A DNA stretch of 64,000 nucleotides, from assembly GCA_026004195.1 (NCBI GenBank), contig BPIQ01000002.1, forward strand, positions 496,001 to 560,000, written 5' to 3'. The notes under the pieces were generated by a model. It worked only from the letters and a program-made list of their open reading frames with translations, searched no databases and was not told the origin of the DNA. Source of the stretch: Candidatus Binatia bacterium. GTDB taxonomy: Bacteria > Desulfobacterota > Binatia > HRBIN30 > BPIQ01. Position numbers and translations under genes: made by a program. Positions 32,667 to 42,226 of this stretch are shown here, in pieces (within the stretch, counting starts at the first letter, position 1; each line of letters starts with the position of its first letter).

Positions 32667-35600
32667 CTACGGCCCGACCGGGAAGACGTTCGTGTGCTGC
32701 GGGTCGTGGTGGTACATGGGCCAGTCCGCCACGAGAGGGCCCGGGGTCCCGTTCACGGTCCACACGAAAATCCGGGTCGTCTCCGGATCCACCCAGATCA
32801 CTTCCTTGAGGCCGTCGCCGTCCAGGTCGGCCACCGCGGGCGTGTTCGCCCGCCTGTCGTCGAGACCCCCTAAGATCGGCATGAAGGGCGCCGGATCCCC
32901 GTCCCACCACGCGAACTCCGGCACGGCCTTGGGAAAGCCAGGCAAAAGGGAGCCGTCCGGGCGTTGTACGACCACGCCGCGACGGGTGGGGAAGAGCTGC
33001 TGGCCGCCGAGGACACAGTCATCTGCAGGACAGCCGAGCCCCGACACACCGACCACGAACTCCTGCGTGCCGTCCCCGTCCACATCGGCGATGGCCATAG
33101 CGGCGGGATCGTAGTCCAACCCGGTGAAGATCCGGTGGCGGAGAGCTCGCCGCGTCTCCGGCCGGCCGACGGAGTGGCGAACGATGTAGCCGAACTGCTC
33201 CAGCGAGTCCCGGGAGGCCAGGACGCTCTCGTACGAATACGCCTCGGGCACGCCGTCACGGTCCAGGTCCGCAAAGCTGAACTGCGAGCTGGCGGTGAGG
33301 CGGCGGCCCCGGGCCGTGCGCTGGCGCTTGAGGCGGAGGCGCTTCCCCGCCGCGTCCACGGCTCGCAGCTTCGCCCGCGTCTTGAACCGGTTCTCCGTAG
33401 CCACCCAGGCATCCAAGAGGCCGTCGCCGTCCAGATCGGCCATCCCGGGGTGCATAAAGAACTTCGCCCTGGTGGGTCGCTCGGCGAGGATGGTGCCGTC
33501 CGGCCGGTACACGCGAAGGAAGCCGCGGAACCCGTTGCCACGGAAGCGGAAGCCGAACTTTTCGTCGAACACCGCAAGCTCGGCCCGGCCGTCCCCGTCC
33601 ACGTCGCCGGGCGCGGCGGGGTTGCCCGAAAGGAGGCGGATGCGCGAGTCGGGTAGCTCGCTGCCGTCGCCGCGGAACGTCTGAACGCCGCGGACGCCGG
33701 AGCAGATGATGTCATCCACGCCGTCCCCGTCCCGGTCCGCAGCGGTGATCCAGTCGTTCAACGACCCCAGAAAGACGTCGACGACCCGGGGAAAGCCGGG
33801 TGCCAGAATGCCGTCGGCGGACCACACGAAGATCTCGTTGCGGTTCGTAGCGATAACGTCCAGGGCGCCGTCGCCGGTGACGTCGGCGACAATGGGAGAG
33901 CCCCGGGTCGAAACGAGGGGGAACGCGGACGTGGCCACCCGCTGGGGCCAGCCGGGGCGGACCGTCCCGTCCGGTTCGAAAACGATCACCTCGTCCCCCG
34001 ATCCGGCGAGGATTTCCTGGATGCCGTCGCCATCGAGGTCCACGACCGTGAGGTATTCGGCGTCGGCCACGGGGACGAGGGGCTGGGGCCACCCGGCCCG
34101 CAGGGTCGGATCGACCACGATGCCCGAGCGTGTCTTCACCCGGGTCCCGGCTCGGTTCTCGACGGTCAATCTGAAATCGAACCGCTCTCCCTCGGTCAGG
34201 CTCGAAACGTCCAGCGTCGCGAGGAGGCCGTTCCGAACCGGGGTGTCCGGCGGTCCCCCGAGGGTCAAACCGTCGGTGCGCCACACGTTCCGAGCCCGGG
34301 CGGGGCGAGCGTACTCGACCGTGTAGCTCCTGAAGCCGGCCCCGGCCGCCGTACCTCGGATCTCGATCGACGTCACTCCTTCCCCGAAGGCAGCCAGGGG
34401 CTCCGGGGAGTCGATCTGCACGTTGCGGAGAGAGACCGGCACCCGATCGGTGAACGCTTCGCCGGGGCGTTCCGCGGTGAGGCGCAGGACGTAGTCGCCG
34501 TCGTCCAGGTCCGAGACGTCCCAGGAGGCGAGGAGGCCGCCGCTCACTGCCGTCGTTACCGGCCCCACGATCGGGGTCCAGGGCGCGGTGGGGTCGTCCG
34601 CAGGGCGGTAGTCGACGGTGTACGACCCGAAGTCGGGACCGCTGGCCGTGCCGCGGACATCGATGGAAAGCGCGCCCACGATCGTCCCCCCCGCCGGCTC
34701 GTCGATGTGGGCCACTAGGGGAGGCCCCGCGGCGACGGCGGCCGCCGCATCGATCCGGCCATAGCCCGACTCGTCGTCCGGGCCGGGGGGATCGATGTCC
34801 ACCGCGGTGGTGCGCAAGACCTGACGGACTTCCTCGACCGAGAAGGACGGGTGGGCGGCCAAGACGAGGGCTGCTGTCCCCGCCACGTGGGGTGTGGCCA
34901 TGCTGGTCCCCGCGAGGCGCAGGTACTCGACCCCGCCCGCTTCGAGGAAAAGGCTCGGGTCGAGCCGGAGCCGAACGAAGGGATCGATGGCTCCCGAGCC
35001 GACGGAGAGGATGCTGAAGGACGGGATTTGTTCGGCGGGAGGAGGCGGGCCGTCGCCACCGCCGGGAGCGCCCACGTCGAGTTCGATGCCGAAGTCGGAG
35101 AAGTTCGCACGGACGTCTTCGTGGGTGAAGGCGGCGACGGCGATCGTGTTACGATCCGCGGCCGGATAGAGCACCGCCCCGCGGCGACCGCTGTTGCCCG
35201 CCGCCGCGACGAACACCACCCCGGCGGCCTTGGCCGCGCTCACGGCCTCGGAGAGCGTCTGCGAAAACTCCGAGGTGCCCCAGCTCGCATTGATGATGTC
35301 CGCTCCGTTCTCCACCGCGTAGAGGATGGGCTCGACCAGATCGCTCACCCGGGCGCTGCCGAACGTGCCCAGGGCGCGAACCGCCATGATCCGGCTCTCG
35401 AAAGCCACGCCCACGAGGCCAATGCCGTTGTTTCCCACGGCCGCCGCCGTGCCCGCCACGTGGCTGCCGTGACCGTTGTCGTCCATCGGATCGGCGTCGT
35501 CGTTGACGAAGTCCCAGCCTCGGACGTCGTCCACGAACCCGTTCCCGTCGTCGTCGAGGCCGTTGTCCGGCACCTCCCCAGGGTTCACCCAGATGTTGGC

Positions 35601-36386
35601 CGCGATGTCGGGGTGAGTGTAATCGACCCCCGTGTCGAGGACGGCAATCACGACGCCGGCGCCGCGCGTGACATCCCAGGCCGCGGGCGCGCCGATCAGC
35701 TTGACACCCCAGAGGTCGTCGAACGGCTGGCCCCACGATCCCCGGGTGGCAAGGAACGGATCGTTCGGGACGACCGCAGCCTCCACGACCGCGTCGGGCT
35801 CGCAGTACTCGACGGCGGGGTCGGCGGCGTACGCTCGGGCGACGGCCGCAAGGTCCGGGTGGCGGCGCAGCTCAAGCACGTACGTCCGACTCCAGTCCGG
35901 TGCGGGCGCTGCCGGGCGTCCCCGAAGGGCACGGACGGGGAAACGTGCCGCCGCCCGCCCGAGCCGTGCCGCCGTCTCCGCCGCCGACGCGGGTACATCG
36001 CGCCGGCCGGTGGACCGCACGAGGGCCTTCGCTGCGCGCACGCCGTAGCGCCGGTTGAGCTCGTCGAGCCTGCTCCCGACACCGAGCTTACCGAGAGGCG
36101 CACGCCGTGCCACCTGGCACGAGAGGCACGTGGCCACGCCCGCCTTCAGTTTCACGATGAGGCGGTCCGGAATCCCTACCCCTCGCGCCACGGCCTCGTC
36201 CTCGGGAACCGCCGCCGCGGACGCCGACCCCGCAACCACACCCGTCGGACTGAGAATCGCCTCGCCACTGGAGACCGCCCGGGCGGGGGCCAGGACCGCG
36301 AGCAGAGTCAGCGGGAGGGACAGTGCGACCGCCGCGGCAACCGGCCGTTTCGCGGGCTGCCCGGCCCTACCCCGGACTCCCTGCAT
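32667..36386 (-). CDS. Subtilisin-like S8 peptidase with FG-GAP/VCBS repeat region
   Basis: A 1239-residue secreted protein from ATG 36386. The signal sequence is the hydrophobic stretch VAAAVALSLPLTLLAVLAPARA. A propeptide-like segment follows, then the S8 domain with the complete triad: Asp251 (VLDTGVDYTHPDI), His306 (NGHGSHVAGT) and Ser495 (LAGTSMATPHVAG). Beta-sandwich repeats (VDYRPADDPTAPWTPIVG; RSYTVEYARPA) cover about 590-760. From about 790 on there is an FG-GAP/VCBS-type propeller with recurrent DLDGDGI, DVTGDGALDVI, DRDGDGVDDII and DVDGDGRAELAVFD calcium motifs. It is probably an extracellular protease held at, or acting on, the cell surface. No accessory genes are adjacent. Confidence 0.92.
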   Translation of the reverse strand: MQGVRGRAGQPAKRPVAAAVALSLPLTLLAVLAPARAVSSGEAILSPTGVVAGSASAAAVPEDEAVARGVGIPDRLIVKLKAGVATCLSCQVARRAPLGKLGVGSRLDELNRRYGVRAAKALVRSTGRRDVPASAAETAARLGRAAARFPVRALRGRPAAPAPDWSRTYVLELRRHPDLAAVARAYAADPAVEYCEPDAVVEAAVVPNDPFLATRGSWGQPFDDLWGVKLIGAPAAWDVTRGAGVVIAVLDTGVDYTHPDIAANIWVNPGEVPDNGLDDDGNGFVDDVRGWDFVNDDADPMDDNGHGSHVAGTAAAVGNNGIGLVGVAFESRIMAVRALGTFGSARVSDLVEPILYAVENGADIINASWGTSEFSQTLSEAVSAAKAAGVVFVAAAGNSGRRGAVLYPAADRNTIAVAAFTHEDVRANFSDFGIELDVGAPGGGDGPPPPAEQIPSFSILSVGSGAIDPFVRLRLDPSLFLEAGGVEYLRLAGTSMATPHVAGTAALVLAAHPSFSVEEVRQVLRTTAVDIDPPGPDDESGYGRIDAAAAVAAGPPLVAHIDEPAGGTIVGALSIDVRGTASGPDFGSYTVDYRPADDPTAPWTPIVGPVTTAVSGGLLASWDVSDLDDGDYVLRLTAERPGEAFTDRVPVSLRNVQIDSPEPLAAFGEGVTSIEIRGTAAGAGFRSYTVEYARPARARNVWRTDGLTLGGPPDTPVRNGLLATLDVSSLTEGERFDFRLTVENRAGTRVKTRSGIVVDPTLRAGWPQPLVPVADAEYLTVVDLDGDGIQEILAGSGDEVIVFEPDGTVRPGWPQRVATSAFPLVSTRGSPIVADVTGDGALDVIATNRNEIFVWSADGILAPGFPRVVDVFLGSLNDWITAADRDGDGVDDIICSGVRGVQTFRGDGSELPDSRIRLLSGNPAAPGDVDGDGRAELAVFDEKFGFRFRGNGFRGFLRVYRPDGTILAERPTRAKFFMHPGMADLDGDGLLDAWVATENRFKTRAKLRAVDAAGKRLRLKRQRTARGRRLTASSQFSFADLDRDGVPEAYSYESVLASRDSLEQFGYIVRHSVGRPETRRALRHRIFTGLDYDPAAMAIADVDGDGTQEFVVGVSGLGCPADDCVLGGQQLFPTRRGVVVQRPDGSLLPGFPKAVPEFAWWDGDPAPFMPILGGLDDRRANTPAVADLDGDGLKEVIWVDPETTRIFVWTVNGTPGPLVADWPMYHHDPQHTNVFPVGP

Positions 36387-36869
36387 CGACCGGGTACGGC
36401 CTGTGGTCGGCTGGCTCGACGTGGCCTGCCGCACATCCGCGCGGCGCAGCCCCTCTGCCCAGCATCCCGTGCGTCCGGACACATGGGGCATGGCCGCGCC
36501 TACCACGCCAAGCCGATCCCGGTCAACGGTTTTCGGCCCTCGGGTGTGACACCTCGGGTCGACGCAGCGGAGCGGGGAAGTGTCCAGGGGGCGCCCCGAA
36601 CGACGCTCGTAGTGCCATTGCTTCTACCGCCGCCCCCCTTGACGCCTCCGCTCGCATTTTCGCGGCGCTCGGATGGTCGTGGGCGGCCGAGGCGTTTTTC
36701 GTGCCGATCGCGAACCGGACCCCGTGGTGTCACGCCCTACGAAATCCCTTCCGAACACGATCATCCCTCGCCCCACTGCAGGCAAAAGGGTGGACGCGCG
36801 GCCGCTGCGTCCCGACCCGCAGGATCCGGAGAAAGCGGCAGAACCGGGGGTTCGGCGGCGAAGGGAACC
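36387..36869. other. Intergenic region between the subtilase and the histidine kinase
   Basis: About 480 bases with no supportable gene, no member of the hairpin family and no clear terminator. The subtilase promoter must lie in the left part, but no convincing -35/-10 pair stands out. Confidence 0.4.
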
Positions 36870-38315
36870 CTACGCGGCTTTCGGCGCCGGAGCTTCCTGC
36901 TTTTCGGCTTCTCCGGGATCGAGGCGCGGGAGCGTGAACCACACCGTCGTCCCCACCCCGGGATCCGAGTCGAGCCAGATGGTGCCTCCGTGTTTTTCGA
37001 CGATCTTCTTCACCGCGGTGAGGCCGAGCCCCTCGCCGGGAACGCCGTTCGCGTGGAGGCGGGCGAAAAGCCGGAAGACCTTTTCCTGGTGCTCGGCCGG
37101 AATTCCGCGGCCCGTGTCGCGAACGTAGAAGAGGTGGTCCTCCTCGCCCGGTAGGTAACCGATTTCGATCCGAGCTTCTCCCGTGGGCTTCATGTACTTG
37201 ATCGCGTTGTCGACGAGGTTGCTGAAAACCTGACCCAGCCGGACCGGGTCACCGACGACGGTCGGCAGGGGGGAAACCCGCACGTCGATGTTTCGCTGCG
37301 AGATCTGGTAGTGGAAAGACCGGAGAATCTCCTCGAGCAGGGGGCCGAGCTCCACGGGTTGCGGCGGAGCGGGCCGGGTCTCGATCCGGGAGAGCTGCAG
37401 GATTCCGTCGACGAGCTTTTCCATCTTGGCGACACCGCCGCGGATGAAACCGACGGACTCCTCGAGCGTCTCTCGAAGCTCGCGCCAGCGCTCGGAGAGT
37501 TTTCCGTCCTGTCTTGCCGCATCGTCGAGCAGCGCCTCGACTTCCTCGATCGTGCTTTCGAGCTCCCGGGTGAAGCCCTCGACGTTGATCAGCGGAGCAC
37601 GGAGGTCGTGCGAAAGGACGTAGAAGAGGTCGGTGAGCTCCGCGTTCTTCGCCTCGAGCTGCGCGGACTGCCGCGCTGCGAGGTCGTTGGCGCGGCGGAG
37701 GCGTTCTTCCGTTACGAACTGCCGGTACCTCCACCTGGTGATCACCGCGGCCACGACCGTCGTCAGCAGGGTCGCGACACCCAGCCCTACGACGTAGAAA
37801 CCGAAGTTCGGGTGACCGGGCGGAATCACGAGGAGAAAAAGGCTCGTGAGGATCCCGCAAAGGCCGAGCTGCCACGGCCAGGGCCACTGGATCGAGATGA
37901 CCGTGAGTCCGTAGACGGCAAGGAGGTGGAACGAGAGCCGGCCCGGCGCCGGCTGCACGTAGCCCAGGGAGTAGACGTCGGTGGCGAGCGTCGCGAGGCA
38001 AAGCGCGAAAAGAAGGGGGAAAACCCGCTGCCGGACGGCGGAAAAACGCAGAGCGACGGCAAGGCCCAAGAGTGCTGCCAGAACGCCGCCGTTGAGCGCG
38101 AGGCGGACCCAGAGCACCGCCCCGTGCGCACGGTCGACGAAAACGTCGAAAAGCGTGAAGACGAGAACGCCCCCGATGCTCGCCCAGAGGAGCCAGCGAA
38201 TGCGCTCGCAACATTCCTCGCGAAGGAGGGTGTCGAAGCGGGTTTGCCGCACAGGGTCTTCGGTACCGCCCCGCCACCGCACTCTGCGCGCGAACTCTTC
38301 GATCCAGCCTTGCAT
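36870..38315 (-). CDS. Membrane-bound sensor histidine kinase
   Basis: A 481-residue kinase from ATG 38315. About six membrane helices (residues 40-200; WLLWASIGGVLVFTLFDVF, FPLLFALCLATLATDVY, LGVATLLTTVVAAVI) are followed by a short coiled coil (RLRRANDLAARQSAQLEAK). The HisKA phosphoacceptor is in FYVLSHDLRAPLINVEGF, the N box in FSNLVDNAIKYMKP, the G1 box in VRDTGRGIP and the G2 region in GLGLTAVKKIVEKHGG. The composition matches phytochrome- or bacteriophytochrome-type output kinases without a photosensor. No response regulator gene is adjacent, so it is an orphan here. The sensed signal is unknown. Confidence 0.9.
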   Translation of the reverse strand: MQGWIEEFARRVRWRGGTEDPVRQTRFDTLLREECCERIRWLLWASIGGVLVFTLFDVFVDRAHGAVLWVRLALNGGVLAALLGLAVALRFSAVRQRVFPLLFALCLATLATDVYSLGYVQPAPGRLSFHLLAVYGLTVISIQWPWPWQLGLCGILTSLFLLVIPPGHPNFGFYVVGLGVATLLTTVVAAVITRWRYRQFVTEERLRRANDLAARQSAQLEAKNAELTDLFYVLSHDLRAPLINVEGFTRELESTIEEVEALLDDAARQDGKLSERWRELRETLEESVGFIRGGVAKMEKLVDGILQLSRIETRPAPPQPVELGPLLEEILRSFHYQISQRNIDVRVSPLPTVVGDPVRLGQVFSNLVDNAIKYMKPTGEARIEIGYLPGEEDHLFYVRDTGRGIPAEHQEKVFRLFARLHANGVPGEGLGLTAVKKIVEKHGGTIWLDSDPGVGTTVWFTLPRLDPGEAEKQEAPAPKAA

Positions 38316-38726
38316 CCCGCTCCCGCGCCAACAGGAGCAAAGCATGTACCACCGCACTCCCGAGCGGGACCGCGTCTCCCGAGGTTTTCCCGCACCCGCG
38401 AGGCGGGAGCTTCCCACCTCCGCCGACAAATTTTGGCACCCCGGTCTTGCTTTTGCGCCGGCGCCTCCTGCCTGCAGGGCCGGGGCGCGCAAGTCGGTTG
38501 TCGTGCGACCTTGCGTGCATTTTGCGTAAGAGCCCGGGAAACGAGGTCGGAGGCCGTGGAGAGCGGGACGAAGAACCAGGGGGCCAAGCAAAAAAGAAGC
38601 CCGGCACGCGAGCCTCCCTCTTCGCCACGCACACGACATGCGAACGTTCGCGGATGCTTCGCCGGCGCCGGAAAAAAGCGACCCTTGCACCACGGGAAGA
38701 CTCGGCGCTATGAGGCAGGGCCGCGC
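38316..38726. other. Intergenic region between divergent genes
   Basis: About 410 bases separate the divergent histidine kinase and GH31 genes. An open frame crosses it in the GH31 phase, but its translation has no family character. No hairpin repeat is present. Confidence 0.4.
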
Positions 38727-40880
38727 ATGAGGCTTTGCAAGGCGGGCCTTCTTCTTGCGACGCAGCTTCTTGCCTGCGCGCTTTGCGTGCCGAGCTTTTT
38801 CGGCTGCGCGGGCGGGGATTCGCGGTTTTCCGTCGACACGGCCTCCGACCCCGTACTTCTCGAGAGCCCCGCCGTCGCCGTCGAGATCCACCGGAGCCCC
38901 TTCCGCCTCGCCTTCGGCGTCGGCGCCGAGAAGCTCCGGGGCCTGCCGGAGGGAGTTTTTTACGAGCGTCGGGGGCTCGAGAAAACCATCGCGGAGGTCC
39001 TCGACGCCACGCCCGAGGACCGGGGTGCTTTCCTCTCCGTCCGCACCGCCGACGGCGAGACCGGCCGAGTCGAGGTCCGCTTCCGCACGCCCCGGACGGT
39101 CGAGGTCGTCTTCGAGCCGGACGAGAAAAGCGGCCTCGAGGCGTTCGGCGCGAGGTGGGAGTCGCCCGAGAACGAGCGGATCTACGGCCTCACGGAAAGG
39201 CTACGCGACTCTCCGCTCTTCGCTCCGGGTGTGGCCGACATCCCGACGGACGACATCCGTCCACAGGAGGTGGGATCGCTCGACCGCCGGGGCGAGACCG
39301 TGGAGATGTTCGTCCGGCCGACGTTTTCCCTTTACGCTCCCTTCTACCACAGCTCGCGCGGCTTCGGGCTTCTCGTGGGCGGCACGATGCCCGGGACGTA
39401 CGACCTCGCCGCCGCGGACCCCACGGTGGTTTCCTTCCGCTTCGAGGCGGGTACGGTCCCGGAAAACCTGAGATTCCGGTTTTTCTTTTTCGGGGGCCCG
39501 GAGCACGCGGACATCCTCGACGAGTACACGCGTCTTACCGGACGGCCTCTCGTCCCGCCCGACTGGGCCTTCCGGAACTGGCGGTGGCGGGACGAGCTCG
39601 CCCCCGGCGAGCCGGCCGAGCTCGACGGCGTTCTCGTCAACGCCCAGGTCGCCGAAGACGTCCTCATGTTCGAGCGCTTCGGAATCCCCGCCGGTGTCTA
39701 TCTTCTCGACCGGCCGGTACTGCAGGGCAATTTCGGCTTCGCCCGCTTCGAGTGGGACGAAGAACGGCTTCCGAACGCGCGGGCGATGCTCGAGGTGCTC
39801 CGTCGGCGCGGATACCGGATCCTCACCTGGAGCGCCGCCTGGGCCTGTGGCACGGAGCCGGGAGACAACGGCACCGAAGCCCTCCGGCTCGGCTTTCTCG
39901 CGCCGAACGAGGGAGTGCCGTTCTGCAGCGACACGGGGGGCAACTTCGTTCTCGACGTGACCAACCCGAAGGCTCGTCGCTGGTTCGCCGAGAAGCTCGC
40001 GAACTTCGTCCGCGAAGAAGGGCTCGACGGGATCAAGCTCGACCGTGGCGAGGAGCACATTCCGTCGGACGCCGACGACATCTGGTTCGACGGGAGAAAC
40101 GGACGCGAAGTGCACAACGAGTACGTGATCCTGCAGGCACGGATGCACCGCGAAGCGCTGGAAGCGGCGAGGCCCGACGGCGACTGGGTACTGGTCACGC
40201 GGGCGGGATACACGGGCGTGCAAAAAGACGCGATCGTCTGGGGAGGCGACATCCCGGGAAGCGAGTTTTTCGGTGCGGGGCCGGGAACCGATCTCGGACT
40301 TCGAAGCGCCATCATCTCGCAGCAACGGGCGGCCTTTCTCGGCTTTCCCGTCTGGGGCTCGGACACGGGCGGCTATTACGAATTCAAGGACCGCGAGGTG
40401 TTCGCGCGCTGGATCGAGTTCAGTACCTTCTCCGGGATCATGGAAATCGGCGGCAAGGGAACCCACGCCCCCTGGGACATGCCGACCGAACCGCGGTTCG
40501 ACGAGGAAATGATCGAGATCTACCGGCGTTACACCGTGCTGCGCGAAGAGCTCCTCCCTTACATCGTCGAGACGGCGAAAGAAGCTCGGACCGGGATGCC
40601 GATCGTGAGACCCATGGTGTTCTACGATCGGACCGACCCCGAACTTTCGGACCTCTGGGATCAGTACATGTTCGGTCCCGACCTCATGGTGGCTCCGGTC
40701 TGGCGGATCGGGCAGAGAGAGCGCGAGGTTTATTTTCCGAGAGGCGGGTGGCGTTCCCTCTGGGACGAAACCGAGCGGTACACCGGACCCTCGCGGGTCA
40801 CCCTGCCGGTGCCTCTCGATACGATCCTGGTTTTCGTCCGCGAGGGCGCCCCGTCGCCTTTGCGGGACGGATCGTCGTAA
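38727..40880 (+). CDS. Glycoside hydrolase family 31 lipoprotein
   Basis: A 717-residue protein from ATG 38727, with leader LLATQLLACALCVPSFFGC ending in a lipobox-like Cys. The N-terminal beta-sandwich runs to about residue 280, followed by the GH31 barrel (PLVPPDWAFRNWRWRDELAP, where the family usually has a longer GxW motif). The nucleophile is Asp439 in DGIKLDRGEEH, and the acid/base is Asp508 in WGGDIPGS. SDTGGYYEF and RPMVFYDRTDPE are also typical. Family members hydrolyse alpha-glucosides or alpha-xylosides. Surface anchoring suggests use of external oligosaccharides. The frame is open upstream to 37311, but that part opposes the histidine kinase gene and lacks any domain. Confidence 0.9.
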   Translation: MRLCKAGLLLATQLLACALCVPSFFGCAGGDSRFSVDTASDPVLLESPAVAVEIHRSPFRLAFGVGAEKLRGLPEGVFYERRGLEKTIAEVLDATPEDRGAFLSVRTADGETGRVEVRFRTPRTVEVVFEPDEKSGLEAFGARWESPENERIYGLTERLRDSPLFAPGVADIPTDDIRPQEVGSLDRRGETVEMFVRPTFSLYAPFYHSSRGFGLLVGGTMPGTYDLAAADPTVVSFRFEAGTVPENLRFRFFFFGGPEHADILDEYTRLTGRPLVPPDWAFRNWRWRDELAPGEPAELDGVLVNAQVAEDVLMFERFGIPAGVYLLDRPVLQGNFGFARFEWDEERLPNARAMLEVLRRRGYRILTWSAAWACGTEPGDNGTEALRLGFLAPNEGVPFCSDTGGNFVLDVTNPKARRWFAEKLANFVREEGLDGIKLDRGEEHIPSDADDIWFDGRNGREVHNEYVILQARMHREALEAARPDGDWVLVTRAGYTGVQKDAIVWGGDIPGSEFFGAGPGTDLGLRSAIISQQRAAFLGFPVWGSDTGGYYEFKDREVFARWIEFSTFSGIMEIGGKGTHAPWDMPTEPRFDEEMIEIYRRYTVLREELLPYIVETAKEARTGMPIVRPMVFYDRTDPELSDLWDQYMFGPDLMVAPVWRIGQREREVYFPRGGWRSLWDETERYTGPSRVTLPVPLDTILVFVREGAPSPLRDGSS

Positions 40881-40893
40881 TTCCCTACCCCCC

Positions 40894-41791
40894 GGACGCG
40901 ACGGAGCGCGTCCCCCCGGCGGACAAGTCCAAAACACACCGAACTTCACGCGGCCCTTCGAACGTGCGGTCGGAGGGACCCGCTCTGTCGGGTCCGTGTT
41001 CGTGTGTGGCACCTCCGTCCGCCCCCGCGACGTCGTCGGAGGGCCACGCTCTGTCGTGGCCGTGGTCGGGAACGGAACCGGTGGTCGTTGCCAACGTTCG
41101 ACCGGCACGTGCCCACGCCCCCCCCCGGACGCGACGGAGCGCGTCCCTCCGGGTGGAACGCGTTCGCGCCCTGGCAGGGCCGTTCGTCGCCAACGCGACG
41201 GAAAACGCCCGTACGCGGCCTCCGCTTCGCCGGGGGGAATCGGAGGGCCACGCTCTGTCGTGGCCGTGGTCGGGAACGGAACCGGTGGTCGTTGCCAACG
41301 TTCGACCGGCACGTGCCCACGCCCCCCCCGGACGCGACGGAGCGCGTCCCTCCGGGTGGAACGCGTTCGCGCCCTGGCAGGGCCGTTCGTCGCCAACGCG
41401 ACGGAAAACGCCCGTACGCGGCCTCCGCTTCGCCGGGGGGGAATCGGAGGGCCACGCTCTGTCGTGGCCGTGGTCGGGAACGGAACCGGTGGTCGTTGCC
41501 AACGTTCGACCGGCACGTGCCCACGCCCCCCCCCGTCGCCAACGCGACGGAAAACGCCCGTACGCGGCCTCCGCTTCGCCGGGGGGAATCGGAGGGCCAC
41601 GCTCTGTCGTGGCCGTGTGCGCGAATGGTACCGGCGATCATCCAGGACGGCCGGCCGACCGATCCCCACATCCCCGGACGCGACGGAGCGCGTCCCTCCG
41701 GGTCGTTCGTGTTCGCCCATGCCGCGAACGTCGATCCTCGAACGCAAAACGACTACGTCGATTCCCCCCCCGGACGCGACGGAGCGCGTAC
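40894..41791. repeat. GGAGG-hairpin array with 204-bp tandem units
   Basis: Hairpins in order: type 1 reversed (40894-40913), type 3 forward (40976-40995, stem GGACCCG/CGGGTCC), then type 2 forward copies whose GGAGG starts at 41038, 41242, 41446 and 41591. Type 1 reversed copies lie near 41126, 41330, 41676-41695 and 41772-41791. The first two units are 204 bases each. The third is about 145 bases because the type 1 hairpin and about 45 bases after it are missing. The gene-free interval is 40881-41803. Confidence 0.9.
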
Positions 41792-41803
41792 CTCCGGAAT
41801 CGA

Positions 41804-42226
41804 TCAGGTTCCGGCCAGGGCGGCGGAGAGCCTCGCCGAAAGTTCCTGGAGTCGCTCGGGCTTACCCTGCACGCGGCTGTGAAGAGCCAGTGGTTCGCCG
41901 GGCGACCTCGGAAGCAGGTGCATGTGGTAGTGGAACACCGTCTGGCCCGCCGCACTTCCGTTGAGCTGGAACACCATGAGGCCCGCCGGCTCGAGCACCT
42001 CGCGGAGCGCGTGCGCGACCCTCTTCGCCGTCCGTGCCACGGCGGCGAGGGCTTCGGCAGAAGCCTCGAAAAGGTTCTCGAAGTGGGGCTTCGTGACCAC
42101 GAGCGTGTGCCCGTCCGTCACCGGATAGAGATCCATGAACGCCATGGTGTCGGCGTCCTCGTAGACCCGGTACGCTTGCGCTTCTCCCCGAACGATTCTA
42201 CAAAACACGCAATCTTTCGACTCCAT
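41804..42226 (-). CDS. HIT-family nucleotide hydrolase/transferase
   Basis: A 140-residue protein from ATG 42226. The start KDCVFCRIVRGEAQAYRVYE is the usual HIT beginning with the CxxC zinc-like pair. The diagnostic His triad is in GQTVFHYHMHLLPR (HxHxH). Members act as Hint-type AMP-lysine or adenosine phosphoramidate hydrolases or dinucleotide hydrolases. The start codon overlaps, on the opposite strand, the ATG of the paraoxonase-like gene (shared bases 42225-42226), so the two divergent promoters must each lie within the other's coding region or one start is misassigned. Confidence 0.9.
   Translation of the reverse strand: MESKDCVFCRIVRGEAQAYRVYEDADTMAFMDLYPVTDGHTLVVTKPHFENLFEASAEALAAVARTAKRVAHALREVLEPAGLMVFQLNGSAAGQTVFHYHMHLLPRSPGEPLALHSRVQGKPERLQELSARLSAALAGT

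Noticed and set aside
37311-38726. A very long upstream extension of the GH31 frame giving a protein of about 1190 residues
   Set aside because: It lies opposite the histidine kinase gene, has shadow-gene composition and no domain, and the signal peptide at 38727 marks the true start.
40894-41791. Long open frames across the hairpin arrays on both strands
   Set aside because: They repeat with the DNA units, are rich in Arg/Pro/Ala with no domain, and are open in several frames at once, as expected for high-GC repeats.
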